From contig JAHBVJ010000032.1 of the NCBI GenBank assembly GCA_019637615.1, positions 1 through 64,000 on the forward strand: DNA of 64,000 nt. Reading direction: 5' to 3'. Source of the DNA: Anaerolineae bacterium. GTDB lineage: Bacteria > Chloroflexota > Anaerolineae > Aggregatilineales > UBA2796. The number at the start of each line of letters is the position of its first letter. Positions within the stretch are counted from its first letter, which is position 1. The position numbers and the translations under genes are program-made. Positions 25,631-35,608 of this stretch are shown piece after piece. The notes below the pieces were generated by a model. It was not told the DNA's origin. It searched no databases and was given only the letters and a program-made list of their open reading frames with translations.

Positions 25631-27706
25631 CTAGTGGTCGATTGATAATGGTAACCGCGCCTTCACCCCTGTGCCTCCCTGTGGGAGCGTTTCAGCGATA
25701 CATACCCCGCCCAACTCCTCAGCGCGTTCGCGCATTGAAGTCAGCCCCACCCCAGCGCGAACTGATCCGGACATCCCGCGTCCATCGTCGGTAACTTCGA
25801 GGCACAAGTAGTCAGGCAGCGAAAGACGGACATAGCAGTGCTGTGCTCCAGAGTGCCGGCTCACGTTGGTCATCGCTTCGAGTGCGATACGATAGGCCGC
25901 GACTTCAACGGCAGCGGGCAAGGGCGGCGGATTTTCCGGCGCATCCAGTGTGATTTGCAGCCCTTGCACTTGGTTATATGAAGTGATGTGTGCCTTCAAA
26001 GCGCCAACTAAGCCCAGTTCGTCCAATGCAGGCGGACGTAGATCATAAGCAATCCGTCGGATGTCCCCCAGTGCTTCATGCATCTGCTTTTTCAGTTCTG
26101 TAGCCAGTTTCTTGACAGTTCCGGCATCCCGATCCGCGAGATTGTGGACGGCATCCAGTTTAAAGGACATCGCCGCTAGTACTGGCCCAAGCCCATCATG
26201 TAGATCACGACGTAACCGTCGGCGCTCTTCTTCGCGGGTCGTCACAAGCCGCTCACGGGAACGCTGCAAATCCTGAGTTAAGCGCACATTGTATGCGGCC
26301 ACGCCCGCTTGTCGTGCAATTGTCTCCAATAATCGATGATCCGTCTGTGAGAACGCTTCACCAGATGCACGCGGCACTAGTAAAAGCTGACCGATGGTTT
26401 CCGACTGATAGATGAGCGGCAGGATTTTCAGGTTGTCACTGTTCTGCGAAGCAAGCTCTGAAGCGCGACGATATTCGGCGGCGATCGTGAATTGGTTACC
26501 TGCTTTCAGCGAAACTGCCACATAGGGCAATTTGAGCGCCTCTGCAACAGTTTTCACAATCGTTGGTAGCACCGACCGCGACGCGGCCACAACCTCAAGC
26601 TGTTCGGATAGGCGACCTAGTAAGGCATAGGGATCGTCACGTTCCCCATACATTAGTCGATTCACATTGCGCTGCAAACGCTCTCGCAGAGATTGAAAGG
26701 AAATCGCGATAATGCCCGTGCCAAAGAGCGAAATGGGCAGATTTCCTCCCGTTTGAAGCAGCGCTCCTAATGAACCGACAACGACGATATAGAGTCCAAT
26801 CACCAGTGCAGTTAAGGAACCGTAGACCAGCGTGCGGTTCACGAGAATATGGATGTCCCAGAGGCGATAGCGCAAGATCGCAATGCCTGTGGCGGCGACG
26901 ATATTGACAATAGTGATGTCGGTAATGACAATGCTCAGCTCACGGGTTACCGGATTTTCTCCCCAGAGCCACCACGGTATACTTCCCGCAATATTGCCTA
27001 CAATCGCGACTACCCCCGCCACTGCCAGCCACTTCAACTGCGCCCGTTCGATGCCGACGGCGCTACGAAAGCGCACAATTATCGAGGCAATGGAACCGAA
27101 AACGCCCACCGCAAGCAGTGGGGCTGCGATGATTAATAGGACGTTGATGATCCCTTCGCCAGCGGGGATACCATAAGGATTCACGCCATGCAATCCCATA
27201 CTTTCTAGCGACCCCGGATAGAAGGCGATGCCTATGGTGCCACCGAGCAGACCGAATCCGGCTGCCCAAGCAATGGGACGCCAGCGGTTGGATATAAAGA
27301 ATCCATCGGGGAAAAGGAGTAACGCAAACGTGACAGGCAGCACTACATTAGGAATCCATATCCAGACTGTCAGCCAGCGTGCGAACATCGCCCCCGGCAG
27401 CGGGTCGTTCATACGCGCGAGTTCACTGTACAACGCATACCCCGATGAGAGCATATTGAGTGCGCTGAAAAGTCCAGTCGCGCAGAACATCCAGCCAATT
27501 GGATTACGGGGCTGACGCGACGCGACCAACGATCCCACCACACAGTAAGCGATGGTCAGCAAGGGTGTAAAGAATTGGTGACTGAACATCGCCTGATGTC
27601 TGCTCGCCGTCAGCGCCAAGATGCTCAAGATCAGTCCGGTCAGCACCACACCAATGGAAAAAAGGGCAATTGACCACGATAGCCGTCGGGCAGCTTGCTG
27701 GTTCAT
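25631..27706 (-). CDS. Membrane sensor histidine kinase with GAF domain (HisKA_3 type)
   Basis: A 691-residue kinase. About eight hydrophobic helices occupy the first 330 residues. A GAF-like domain spans about 350-480. The HisKA_3 dimerisation domain has the phospho-acceptor His503 in LRRDLHDGLGPVL, and the HATPase has DDGRGMSG and GVGLTSMRERAEELGG motifs. The many-helix sensor suggests a membrane or lipid-soluble stimulus, but none can be named. It pairs with the NarL-type regulator immediately downstream and may be co-transcribed with the membrane-protein genes upstream. Confidence 0.92.
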   Translation of the reverse strand: MNQQAARRLSWSIALFSIGVVLTGLILSILALTASRHQAMFSHQFFTPLLTIAYCVVGSLVASRQPRNPIGWMFCATGLFSALNMLSSGYALYSELARMNDPLPGAMFARWLTVWIWIPNVVLPVTFALLLFPDGFFISNRWRPIAWAAGFGLLGGTIGIAFYPGSLESMGLHGVNPYGIPAGEGIINVLLIIAAPLLAVGVFGSIASIIVRFRSAVGIERAQLKWLAVAGVVAIVGNIAGSIPWWLWGENPVTRELSIVITDITIVNIVAATGIAILRYRLWDIHILVNRTLVYGSLTALVIGLYIVVVGSLGALLQTGGNLPISLFGTGIIAISFQSLRERLQRNVNRLMYGERDDPYALLGRLSEQLEVVAASRSVLPTIVKTVAEALKLPYVAVSLKAGNQFTIAAEYRRASELASQNSDNLKILPLIYQSETIGQLLLVPRASGEAFSQTDHRLLETIARQAGVAAYNVRLTQDLQRSRERLVTTREEERRRLRRDLHDGLGPVLAAMSFKLDAVHNLADRDAGTVKKLATELKKQMHEALGDIRRIAYDLRPPALDELGLVGALKAHITSYNQVQGLQITLDAPENPPPLPAAVEVAAYRIALEAMTNVSRHSGAQHCYVRLSLPDYLCLEVTDDGRGMSGSVRAGVGLTSMRERAEELGGVCIAETLPQGGTGVKARLPLSIDH

Positions 27707-27776
27707 AGTGAAATCTCGTTAAACCTTTTCGCGTTCGCGCCCGTTTCACATCATATCACGATCCGTGTTCGGGGGC

Positions 27777-28424
27777 TTACCTACCTGCCACTAACCCCAA
27801 ACCAATGATCAACGGCAAGAAGAAATGGATCACGGGATAGTACACATCGCGCGGACGCATCATGATAAAGATCATGAGGAACCCCATATTCCAGATGATG
27901 GCGATCCAGCCGATCCAAGCCGCAGTAATGTCGGTTTGCAGCAGCGCCACCCCTATCGCAGCCTGCCCCAACAAAGCAAGGGCGACATACAGAATCACCT
28001 GTGCGGCGTTCCATTCATTCTTAGTGACGAAGTTGGTCTCAGTGGACACCACTAACACCGCGCCAAACAGATAAGCCATTGTGCCTAGCCGCGCCCAAAA
28101 CGGATCTCCGCTGGCGCTCAGCATGTCACTCAATAGAACAAGTCCTAGCGAAGTCGTCACAGTAGGCACGATGACCAGACTGCGTTCCCAGATCAGGTAG
28201 GTGGCTAGGTTTTTGATATCCCATTTCCACAGCGCTCTACCAGTAAACAGGACACCCGCGATTAAAAAAATCACGAAGCTCAGTACGAGCAGACTGGCAG
28301 CCGCAGTACGTTCTGAAAGGCCGAGACGAGTCAACATGATGACGAGCGCCAGAACCATCAGGATAACGCTGACGATGGAGATCGTGACGACTCGATATGG
28401 AGAAGTGAACCATGCGGCTTTCAT
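27777..28424 (-). CDS. Multi-pass membrane protein of unknown function
   Basis: The 215 residues hold six or seven hydrophobic segments (for example VVTISIVSVILMVLALVIML and LGLVLLSDML) with short polar loops and no cofactor motif. The ATG has GAGAGGAAAG upstream. It lies between another small membrane protein and the sensor kinase on the same strand, spaced 24 and 70 bp, which suggests co-expression. I do not recognise the family. Confidence 0.7.
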   Translation of the reverse strand: MKAAWFTSPYRVVTISIVSVILMVLALVIMLTRLGLSERTAAASLLVLSFVIFLIAGVLFTGRALWKWDIKNLATYLIWERSLVIVPTVTTSLGLVLLSDMLSASGDPFWARLGTMAYLFGAVLVVSTETNFVTKNEWNAAQVILYVALALLGQAAIGVALLQTDITAAWIGWIAIIWNMGFLMIFIMMRPRDVYYPVIHFFLPLIIGLGLVAGR

Positions 28425-28447
28425 GGCATCTTTCCTCTCTTACTACG

Positions 28448-28879
28448 CTAGGTGGTACGTACGGATGCTCGCGACCATATGAGTTGGAACCCCAACGCAA
28501 TGCTCGCCGCCAGCCCGATGATTAGGTTTGCCCATACGATGGCATCTCCTACGGGCGGGACGGCACAGCCAACCGGGCAAAAAGCCGTGAGCGTTATCAA
28601 GCCACCACCTATTGCCGTAAACAGGCTGTACAGCAAAACTACTATCAACCCGCCCCGCTTGCCACGCGATGCCGCCAGCAACGCCCAGACCCAAACCCCA
28701 ATAAAGATAATAAAAATTACGGTCATCACTGCGATGCCTCCGGGCTGGTTTTCAGGGAACATCACTCGGAACTCTGGCACATATAGCGCATCTAAAAAAG
28801 TTATCCGTGCAATCAGCGTAGCAAAAGCGAGGATGGCTAATTTGACTGCGCCGTTCAGGGATACAAGCCAAGTTTTCAT
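28448..28879 (-). CDS. Small multi-pass membrane protein
   Basis: A 143-residue protein with four hydrophobic helices (VKLAILAFATLIARITFL, IAVMTVIFIIFIGVWVWALL and others). ATG 28879 is taken as start; the frame is open further upstream to 28897, which would overlap the preceding BNR gene. It is not recognised beyond being a conserved-looking membrane protein, and sits in the same minus-strand run as the kinase and regulator genes. Confidence 0.65.
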   Translation of the reverse strand: MKTWLVSLNGAVKLAILAFATLIARITFLDALYVPEFRVMFPENQPGGIAVMTVIFIIFIGVWVWALLAASRGKRGGLIVVLLYSLFTAIGGGLITLTAFCPVGCAVPPVGDAIVWANLIIGLAASIALGFQLIWSRASVRTT

Positions 28880-28889
28880 ATAACACTCT

Positions 28890-29894
28890 CTATGCACTCG
28901 TTTGTTTTAGCATCACCATGCTGGTCCAGATAGCGCCCAGATTGAGCGGAATCTGCTGCCAATGATCGCCATAATCCGTCGTGTGCCAGATGTCGCCGTT
29001 GCTCAAACCAGCGTAGAGATGACCGGGCGTATCAGGATCAGTAAGCAGTGCGTAGGGCATGTGATTCAACGGTTGCGGTAATCCACCACTCAGTCTTTCC
29101 CATGTGTTGTCGCCCATCGATCGGAAGATGTAAGCTTGTGCGTTATCGGTACTGTGCGCCTTCATGGGGCCGGGCGACATGGATGCATACATCACCTCCG
29201 GACGCATAGGGTCTGCTGCGGTTGCCCAGCCATAATGGCGATCAAGGCCTCGCCTAGATTGTGTCCACGTGTTTCCAGCGTCACGGCTGAAGGCAGCACC
29301 GGCACCCGTCCCACCACCTTCATATGCCCAGTCTCCGTTTGTAGCATGAAATATGAGCGAGTGGCAGTCGCGTAACGCGCCCCGACGGTGCCCCTGCCAC
29401 GTTTTGCCGCCATCCGTGCTTCGAACTACCGAACCTAACTCGATCCCGACCACCATGACGTTGGGGTTAGTAGGCGAGAGCGCAATGGCCTGTACATAGG
29501 CGGTAAAGGGTTTTTCCGCAGGGGAGAACCAGAACAAGCGCCGCATTTTCTTAAAAGCCATGGCTTCCATCCAATGTTGTCCGCCATCGCGCGAAATGAA
29601 AATGTTCGCTGGTCGAGTACCGACGACAATTAGACCGGGTTCAGCAGGGCTAATCGCAATCGCTTTAACAATCTGACCTTCCATCCCCGATGGATGCCAT
29701 GTTTTTCCCTTATCATCGGATCGGAGCATTCCTTGCCCCTGTGTTCCGGCATACACGACATTTTGATTATGGGGATCAACCGCTAGACAGCGTACATTCG
29801 TGCCGTCGAGCACAGACTCAACTGACCATTGATCGTCGCGGCATTCTGCCCGTACCAGATTGCTGCCACTTGTTGAGATGAACGTTCGGTTCAC
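28890..29894 (-). CDS. BNR/VPS10-type beta-propeller protein
   Basis: A 334-residue protein built of repeated Asp-box units (SDDKGKTWHPSG, SRDGGQHWMEAM, STDGGKTWQGH, SRDAGNTWTQS, TTDYGDHWQQI), the signature of sialidase/BNR or Vps10-type propellers. It has no signal peptide and no catalytic sialidase residues that I can see, so it is probably a binding or exo-alpha-like protein without sialidase activity. The start is GTG with CAGGAG 8 nt upstream. Confidence 0.75.
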   Translation of the reverse strand: MNRTFISTSGSNLVRAECRDDQWSVESVLDGTNVRCLAVDPHNQNVVYAGTQGQGMLRSDDKGKTWHPSGMEGQIVKAIAISPAEPGLIVVGTRPANIFISRDGGQHWMEAMAFKKMRRLFWFSPAEKPFTAYVQAIALSPTNPNVMVVGIELGSVVRSTDGGKTWQGHRRGALRDCHSLIFHATNGDWAYEGGGTGAGAAFSRDAGNTWTQSRRGLDRHYGWATAADPMRPEVMYASMSPGPMKAHSTDNAQAYIFRSMGDNTWERLSGGLPQPLNHMPYALLTDPDTPGHLYAGLSNGDIWHTTDYGDHWQQIPLNLGAIWTSMVMLKQTSA

Positions 29895-30043
29895 TTTTAC
29901 GCTCCTGAAATTTCCACGTTATTTACAATGTCAATTTGCAGTGTCAGCAAATAGGTGATTAAGTCCTGAACATCATGTTGTGATAACCAGACACCCTACC
30001 ATGATGACCCAATAACACATTGGCAGTCTCGTAATAGAAAGTA

Positions 30044-30069
30044 GAAGCACCTACTGTCACAGGTGCTTC
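30044..30069 (-). terminator. Intrinsic terminator after the ScyD-like gene
   Basis: GAAGCACCT and AGGTGCTTC form a perfect 9-bp stem with an 8-nt loop 12 bp past the stop codon of the 30082-31122 gene. On the minus strand it is followed by TACTTTCTATT. Confidence 0.7.
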
Positions 30070-30081
30070 CATAACCAGACT

Positions 30082-31122
30082 TTACTTATCCAACCTGATA
30101 ACGCCGCCAGTTGCGCCCGGAGTGAAAGCAAGAGTGCCGAAGCTCACGTACAGCGAACCATCAGCATCCTGCGCGATCCCGAATGGCGCAGGTAATCCTT
30201 CTGCGACAGGCGTTACACCATCAGTGGTGACCTTGATCACGCTGCCCGGCCCCGGCCCCTGTTCAGTGAACACCGTCAGTTGGACAGCGTAAAGCGTATC
30301 GTCATCAAGCAGAATATCGGTTATCGTGTTTAAGTCACCGAAGGTCTTGACTAGCTCTCCGCCTGACCAATGTTCAATCTTGCCTGCACCCGGCGCTAAA
30401 CCCGCCCCCAGAAAACCAATATACAGATCGCCATTCTCAGCCACCTCAATCGAGGTCGGAACGGGGTTATCTGTCCAAGCATGGACAAGCTGTAACCCGT
30501 CTTTGGCAGTCCAAGAGAGTAGATCGTTACCGCCTGCGTCCACGATATACATCTTGCCATCGCTGTCCCACGCGATGTCGGCAACGTTTGTGTCGTAGCC
30601 CTTTCCGTCGGGATCATGCGTGAACTCGAAATCATTCAAGTTGATGACTGTTCTTACAGCCAGTGTAGCCGCATCATATTCAACAATGGAGTCGCTCCAA
30701 TAAGCGCCAAAATTTCCCGCGCCGTTGCCGTTAAATACCAGCCAAAGCGACTTGCCATTGGGAATAATGCGGTACAGCCCGCCGGTTTCCATCGCAAAAG
30801 CGTAACTGGGAAAACCGACCATAAGGTCAGTAGATGTCCCATCTGGCGCAATGGACACAACTCGCCCGGTCAGGCCAATCTGTGCAACAGCCTTTCCATC
30901 TGGACTGGGTATGGTGGTCTCCACTTCGCCACCTGAACCTGCGACTGCAACAAGCAGATTGCCCTTCGCGTCGAAAGCCAGTCCGCGTGGGGCATCCAGA
31001 TTGCCTATGATCAGTTTGCCCGGCAGTGGCGGCGGGTTTTCCTGTGCCCCTGCTGGCAACAGGCCAAAGACAAGCGTGATGAGCGATAAAACGATGCTTA
31101 GTAGCCGTTTGGAACGCATCAT
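30082..31122 (-). CDS. ScyD/ScyE-family secreted beta-propeller protein
   Basis: A 346-residue protein with a signal peptide (LLSIVLSLITLVFGLLPAGA). NHL/SMP-like repeats follow: APRGLAFDAKGNLLVAVAG, VADIAWDSDGKMYIVDAGG, TSIEVAENGDLYIGF and PFGIAQDADGSLYVSFG. The layout matches ScyD/ScyE-family proteins, named after cyanobacterial scytonemin clusters but widespread with unknown roles. The start follows GGAGGG. A terminator lies directly downstream. It is extracytoplasmic; its ligand is unknown. Confidence 0.8.
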   Translation of the reverse strand: MMRSKRLLSIVLSLITLVFGLLPAGAQENPPPLPGKLIIGNLDAPRGLAFDAKGNLLVAVAGSGGEVETTIPSPDGKAVAQIGLTGRVVSIAPDGTSTDLMVGFPSYAFAMETGGLYRIIPNGKSLWLVFNGNGAGNFGAYWSDSIVEYDAATLAVRTVINLNDFEFTHDPDGKGYDTNVADIAWDSDGKMYIVDAGGNDLLSWTAKDGLQLVHAWTDNPVPTSIEVAENGDLYIGFLGAGLAPGAGKIEHWSGGELVKTFGDLNTITDILLDDDTLYAVQLTVFTEQGPGPGSVIKVTTDGVTPVAEGLPAPFGIAQDADGSLYVSFGTLAFTPGATGGVIRLDK

Positions 31123-31178
31123 TCCCTCCTACAATGTAGAGTTCAATCCGTTATTCAGAGTGATATCTGCACCGGAAA

Positions 31179-31589
31179 CTAGGACACAACACCAAGTTGC
31201 TGCATCATGCCCATCATATCCGCCTCGACCCAGTGTTCTGCCAGCTTTCCATCGGCAATCCGCCAGATGTCAATATGCGTCATCGCGACACGCTTGCCAG
31301 TCGCCGGAATGCCTAGGAACTCGTCTTGATGCGTGCCTTCATTACTCATCCGATGAACAACCTTATCCCCTTCGGCAATGATATCCAGCGATATGCTGTG
31401 CGAATCTGGGAAAGCAGCAAACTGCATTGTGAAAAACGCACGGACGCCTTCAATGCCGGGTGGAAGGCCTACGGCTGGAGTGTGGTCTGCAAAGTCCGGG
31501 CTTAACAGGGTTAAAGCGGTGTCCAGATCCCGAGAGTTGATCAGTTCCTCAAATTTTCGGACAAGGGCTTTATTTTGCTCAGTAGACAT
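31179..31589 (-). CDS. SnoaL-like ester cyclase/polyketide cyclase family protein
   Basis: A 136-residue cone-shaped alpha+beta barrel protein of the NTF2-like superfamily. It has the typical N-terminus (NKALVRKFEELINSRDLDTA) and GIEGVRAFFTMQFAAFPD and WRIADGKLAEHW motifs. Members bind or isomerise small hydrophobic molecules, but many have no known substrate. It precedes the ScyD-like gene by about 57 bp on the same strand. Confidence 0.82.
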   Translation of the reverse strand: MSTEQNKALVRKFEELINSRDLDTALTLLSPDFADHTPAVGLPPGIEGVRAFFTMQFAAFPDSHSISLDIIAEGDKVVHRMSNEGTHQDEFLGIPATGKRVAMTHIDIWRIADGKLAEHWVEADMMGMMQQLGVVS

Positions 31590-32162
31590 ACCGTTGTTCT
31601 CCTTTGCTCTATCTATACTCAGCGTAAAGGAAAAGGCGTCCCATTGTCATGAGCAGTGGACATATTATGGTTGGGTCAAATACCCGTATCGGTCGGGAAC
31701 ATATCCCGAATGATGCGGATGCGGAATAAACCGCGTCCATTTTCAACTCTATAAATTTCTGCTTGCACTTCCGTCAGTTGGCGTTCGAGGCTATCTTTGT
31801 ACGTTATGAAAAAGGTTTACGAAGTGTGGAAGCGGATTATGTGAGCGTAGTCATTGCTCATGCGCCACAAGGGAGAGCTACGATTGTGGAGTTCGACACC
31901 ATCCTGTCCATGACTACGAATCAACGCCTTTTATGCATCACCAATAAACTATGCAGTGTGTATGGACATTCAACGATAACTGACCGCTTGGTCAGAGTGT
32001 GACTGCGGTCGGTGTAATGCAGGCGGTTGTTGGTGGCAAAGAGGAGCTTGCCAGTCCACATGTTGGAAACGCACTTCTTCACATAAATGTGCCAGATAGG
32101 CACGCCCCCATGTGCACCATCGTTTTGAACATGTCCTCGCCAACCACAACTCGGTTTTGTCA
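31590..32162. other. Intergenic region without a supported gene
   Basis: About 570 bp. Weak open frames exist on both strands (plus 31763-32002, minus 31921-32184) but show no family resemblance, no good ribosome binding site and no codon pattern like the neighbours. A short palindrome TGACC-GCTT-GGTCA occurs near 31980. It may be insertion-sequence debris. Confidence 0.45.
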
Positions 32163-33197
32163 CTACTTCTGCATGACTGCCCAATGTTGCATAGACAATG
32201 TCTCTAGCAACTCGCCTATCGAAGTGTATGGCATTTGGTCATTCCCATCGACGATCCAGCGGCAAGTACCGTCTTCGTCCAAGAGAGAGATGGTAGTTAA
32301 GCCATCGCTTGGTTCGGACTGGACGCTAAACCCTTCGCGCTCTAAGGCTCGTTGCGTCCAAAAATGATTCACGCCATGTCCGATAAGGGCAATCCGCTTG
32401 TTTGTTCCCTGCTTCATCAGGAACGTACCAGTTTCTATATCAAATTGGACGCCCATGTTCTCAAATCCTCGCTGGAATGCACCACTAAGCACTAGGTCTT
32501 CTGGAACACCGACGCGCAGTTTGCCATCATAAGGTAGCAACCAGATACGATCTGCACAGCGTAAGGCGAGATCCAAATCATGGATCGAGAGGACAATCGC
32601 TCGTTGGGTGCGGTGGGCTAGATCACGCAACAAGGATATACATTCAACACGACGAGGCAAATCGAGAAAGGCGGTTGGTTCATCCAGAATCATTAAATGG
32701 GGTTCTTGTGCCAAGGCACGCGCGATCAAGATTTTTTGCCGCTCGCCATCACTCATGGTATTAACCATGCGGTTGGCAAGCTTTTGCGCGCCGACAAGCT
32801 GTAGCGATTGTTGGATGATGTCATGATCTTTCGAGGAGAGCTGCCCCATCCAACCTGTATACGGACTGCGCCCCATCGCGACTAGGGTATACCCGGAAAC
32901 GAGATCAAGCTCTAGCTTGTGTGTCAACACGAGACTGAGTTGACGGGCACGTTCCTCGGCTCGCATTGTCCTAATATCCTGTCCCATCAGCCAAACTGTC
33001 CCCTCAATAGCTGGCTGCATACCGGCCAGAGTCCTGAGCAGGGTTGATTTTCCGGCTCCGTTCGGGCCTATGAGACAAATCAGCTCGCCAGCCTGTACCG
33101 TCTCATTCACATTCTTGACGATGCTGGTATAGCCTTTGCCAGCACCTTGCGGATAACCAACCGTCAGATTATGGATGTTAAGGATTGGATTGGTCAT
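32163..33197 (-). CDS. btuD: Cobalamin/corrinoid ABC transporter ATPase with C-terminal extension
   Basis: A 344-residue ABC ATPase of the FecCD/BtuCD class: Walker A GPNGAGKST, signature SDGERQK, Walker B HLMILDEPTAF and switch His in SIHDLDLAL. After the ATPase domain (about 250 residues) comes a roughly 90-residue extension (KRIALIGHGVNHFWTQRALE and further) not found in E. coli BtuD. The GTG/ATG start overlaps the permease stop by 4 bp. With the permease and the binding protein behind a cobalamin riboswitch, the substrate is very probably a corrinoid. Confidence 0.9.
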   Translation of the reverse strand: MTNPILNIHNLTVGYPQGAGKGYTSIVKNVNETVQAGELICLIGPNGAGKSTLLRTLAGMQPAIEGTVWLMGQDIRTMRAEERARQLSLVLTHKLELDLVSGYTLVAMGRSPYTGWMGQLSSKDHDIIQQSLQLVGAQKLANRMVNTMSDGERQKILIARALAQEPHLMILDEPTAFLDLPRRVECISLLRDLAHRTQRAIVLSIHDLDLALRCADRIWLLPYDGKLRVGVPEDLVLSGAFQRGFENMGVQFDIETGTFLMKQGTNKRIALIGHGVNHFWTQRALEREGFSVQSEPSDGLTTISLLDEDGTCRWIVDGNDQMPYTSIGELLETLSMQHWAVMQK

Positions 33198-34300
33198 GAT
33201 GTAACGTTTGCCTCAATGTTCCGACGGTGAAGGATAACCCAGATGACGGTAGGCGCTCCAATAAACGCCGTGATAGCATTGATCGGAAGAACGATATTGC
33301 TACCGGGCAGACTAGCAATTAGCGAGGCGATGACTGACATCACAGCACCAGTGAGGATCGTCGCGGGAATAAGTAGTCGATGATCCGCAGTGTTGAACAG
33401 ATTGCGGCAGAGATGCGGCACAGCAATCCCAATGAAGCCAATTGGGCCGCAAAACGCCGTGACGGTGCCAGCTAACAGAGAAGTCGCCAGAATGATCACG
33501 ATGCGTAACTGCGTGATGTTGACACCCATGCTCCATGCATATTCTTCGCCAAGCAGCAGGATGTTCAGTGGCTTGCTCATGACAAACGCTGCCACGAGAC
33601 CAAGTGCAATGATCGGCAGCATAATCGCCAGTTGATCCCACGTCACGCCGCTGTAGCTGCCAAACGTCCAACTAATGTACGCTTGAATGCGCTCCGGGAT
33701 GCTGAAATAGAGCAGTAAGCTAACGATGGAACCGGTCATATAACTGAACAACAAGCCGAGTATCAGGAGCGTCATTCCGTTGGCAATGCGGCGTGCAGCC
33801 GTGAGCACAATGATCATTACAATGCCAGCACCCAGACTCGCCGCAGTCGCTACGCTGAGATCGCCAAGGAAGCTCAATCCTGTCAAGAAGGTTGTTGTCA
33901 CTGTACCGACCGCGAGCACGACGAGGGCGACTCCCAGACTCGCACCAGAACTGATGCCGAGGATGAACGGATCCGCGAGTGGGTTGCGGAACAGGGTTTG
34001 CATCAACAGCCCGCTGACGCCCAACGCCGCGCCAGCCAAGATCGCGGTGAGCGCCTGTGGGAGCCGAAAATCGAGGATGATGGTCTGCCACGACACCTTA
34101 CTGGCAGTGCCGCCGTGCAACACAGCGACAACATCACTTAAAGGAATAGATACTGAGCCTGCCACCAATTTCAGCAGAAAAACAGCGATCAAGATACCTG
34201 TCATCCCCAGTAACATCACCACACTTCGATTGCTTGCTGATGCGCCGCGCACGTCACTTTTGCCAGCTAACGCATATTTTCGAACTACCCCTTGCGCCAT
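33194..34300 (-). CDS. btuC: Cobalamin/corrinoid ABC transporter permease
   Basis: A FecCD-family permease of about 368 residues with around ten transmembrane segments and typical motifs: FRLPQALTAILAGAALGVSG, NPLADPFILGISSGASLG and CGPIGFIGIAVPHLCR. ATG 34300 is chosen as the start of the family-like sequence; the frame stays open to 34372, but that segment is polar and overlaps nothing useful. It is the middle gene of btuF-btuC-btuD under a cobalamin riboswitch. Confidence 0.92.
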   Translation of the reverse strand: MAQGVVRKYALAGKSDVRGASASNRSVVMLLGMTGILIAVFLLKLVAGSVSIPLSDVVAVLHGGTASKVSWQTIILDFRLPQALTAILAGAALGVSGLLMQTLFRNPLADPFILGISSGASLGVALVVLAVGTVTTTFLTGLSFLGDLSVATAASLGAGIVMIIVLTAARRIANGMTLLILGLLFSYMTGSIVSLLLYFSIPERIQAYISWTFGSYSGVTWDQLAIMLPIIALGLVAAFVMSKPLNILLLGEEYAWSMGVNITQLRIVIILATSLLAGTVTAFCGPIGFIGIAVPHLCRNLFNTADHRLLIPATILTGAVMSVIASLIASLPGSNIVLPINAITAFIGAPTVIWVILHRRNIEANVTS

Positions 34301-34386
34301 CGTGTTTGCCTCTTGGTCTATTGCTCGTTGTAAACAGGGGTGGGTTGGGAAAGCTGCACTTTTCCAACCCATCTGGGGTTAACTAG

Positions 34387-35586
34387 TTACTTCGCTGCCA
34401 GCCGCTGGTAATATACCAACGTGTGATCGGGCAGTAATTCAGGATGGAAAATCTTGATCAGGTCCGCCAAGATCACTTCAGGGTGTGCGGCACCGCTTTC
34501 GAAGTAGTCACTGCCACCATTGGCATTCATACGAGCGTTATTATTCCAGAGATTGCCTTCTTTCACGGCGCGAAAACTGGCAAAACGCACATCATCCGCG
34601 AGCATGTCGGCCTGCGTCGCCCAGAACTGGTTGATATTCACCCAAAACTCAGCATCACCACCGCGATCCAGTACGACCTCAACGTCGAGCGGAACACTGG
34701 TGCCAGTTTCGTTGGCAAAGACAAAGTCGCCACCCGCATCCGCAATTAACTGCGCGATAGTGCTATCACCCGCTGGCATGTACCATGTACCATCATAGGG
34801 ACTCGCGGCAATCACGCTGGGACGAGTTTCGACCTTAGCGGCACGGTCGGATAGAGCTTTGTATTCCATTTCTACATCGTCAAAAATCGTATTGGCGGCT
34901 GCCTCCGTGTTGAAAAAAATCGCGACATATTTGCCCCATTCAGCCTGACCTAACGGCGATGTGTCAGCATAGTCGGCATTTAGAACGGCGGGAATTCCTG
35001 CCGTCGTCAGTTGACTCAGGGTCGTCCCCCCTGCGAAAAATTCTTGCGCCATCACCAGATCGGGTTCTTGCGCCAGCAACGTCTCAAAGTTGATGTCACC
35101 ACCCGTGCCGCCACCGCCGATCTCTTTGACCGCACCAGTTTTGACTAGCTCAAGGACAGCGGCATTACTGGTATACAGCGTTGTATCGACACCAACGAGC
35201 CGATCCAATAGTTTTTGTTCGGTTAGGTGCGGTAGGATGCTGGTGGACATACTGACGAAGCGCTGGATCGGGATATTGAAGGTCGGCACACCGTCAAAAC
35301 CAGTGGGCGCAGGCGTTCCACACTGGACGAGTACATACTGCATCTTTTCCGTCGCGCCCGTCCACGGCAGCATGGAGATGACCTTATAGTTTTTGAAGTA
35401 TTCCACCGAGAAATTTTTGGCGTAGTGGACGGTCACTTTGTCGGGGAAGTAATCTACCGTATCGTCGTATTTATCTACGCATCCAGTGGTTAGATTAGCG
35501 CTTGTGGGCGCATCTTGCGCCACCGCCGTACCCGATAAGCCAGCCACCAAGACTAGCACGATGAGCAGTTCGATGAGGCGTTTCAT
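34387..35586 (-). CDS. btuF: Cobalamin/corrinoid ABC transporter substrate-binding protein
   Basis: A 399-residue periplasmic-binding protein of the FepB/BtuF class. It has a signal peptide (LIELLIVLVLVAGLSGTAVA) and lobes typical of this class (RVISM-type strand KVISMLPWTG, LLAQEPDLVMAQEFFAGG). The ATG at 35586 has AAAGG 7 nt upstream and follows the riboswitch terminator. Substrate identity comes from the cobalamin riboswitch directly upstream and from the reductive dehalogenase genes nearby, whose products need a corrinoid. Confidence 0.9.
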   Translation of the reverse strand: MKRLIELLIVLVLVAGLSGTAVAQDAPTSANLTTGCVDKYDDTVDYFPDKVTVHYAKNFSVEYFKNYKVISMLPWTGATEKMQYVLVQCGTPAPTGFDGVPTFNIPIQRFVSMSTSILPHLTEQKLLDRLVGVDTTLYTSNAAVLELVKTGAVKEIGGGGTGGDINFETLLAQEPDLVMAQEFFAGGTTLSQLTTAGIPAVLNADYADTSPLGQAEWGKYVAIFFNTEAAANTIFDDVEMEYKALSDRAAKVETRPSVIAASPYDGTWYMPAGDSTIAQLIADAGGDFVFANETGTSVPLDVEVVLDRGGDAEFWVNINQFWATQADMLADDVRFASFRAVKEGNLWNNNARMNANGGSDYFESGAAHPEVILADLIKIFHPELLPDHTLVYYQRLAAK

Positions 35587-35608
35587 AGGAACCTTTACCT
35601 TTCTATAC

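Noticed and set aside
31763..32184. Weak open frames on both strands between the SnoaL-like gene and btuD
   Set aside because: No ribosome binding sites, no family similarity and unlike codon usage; noted only as intergenic content.
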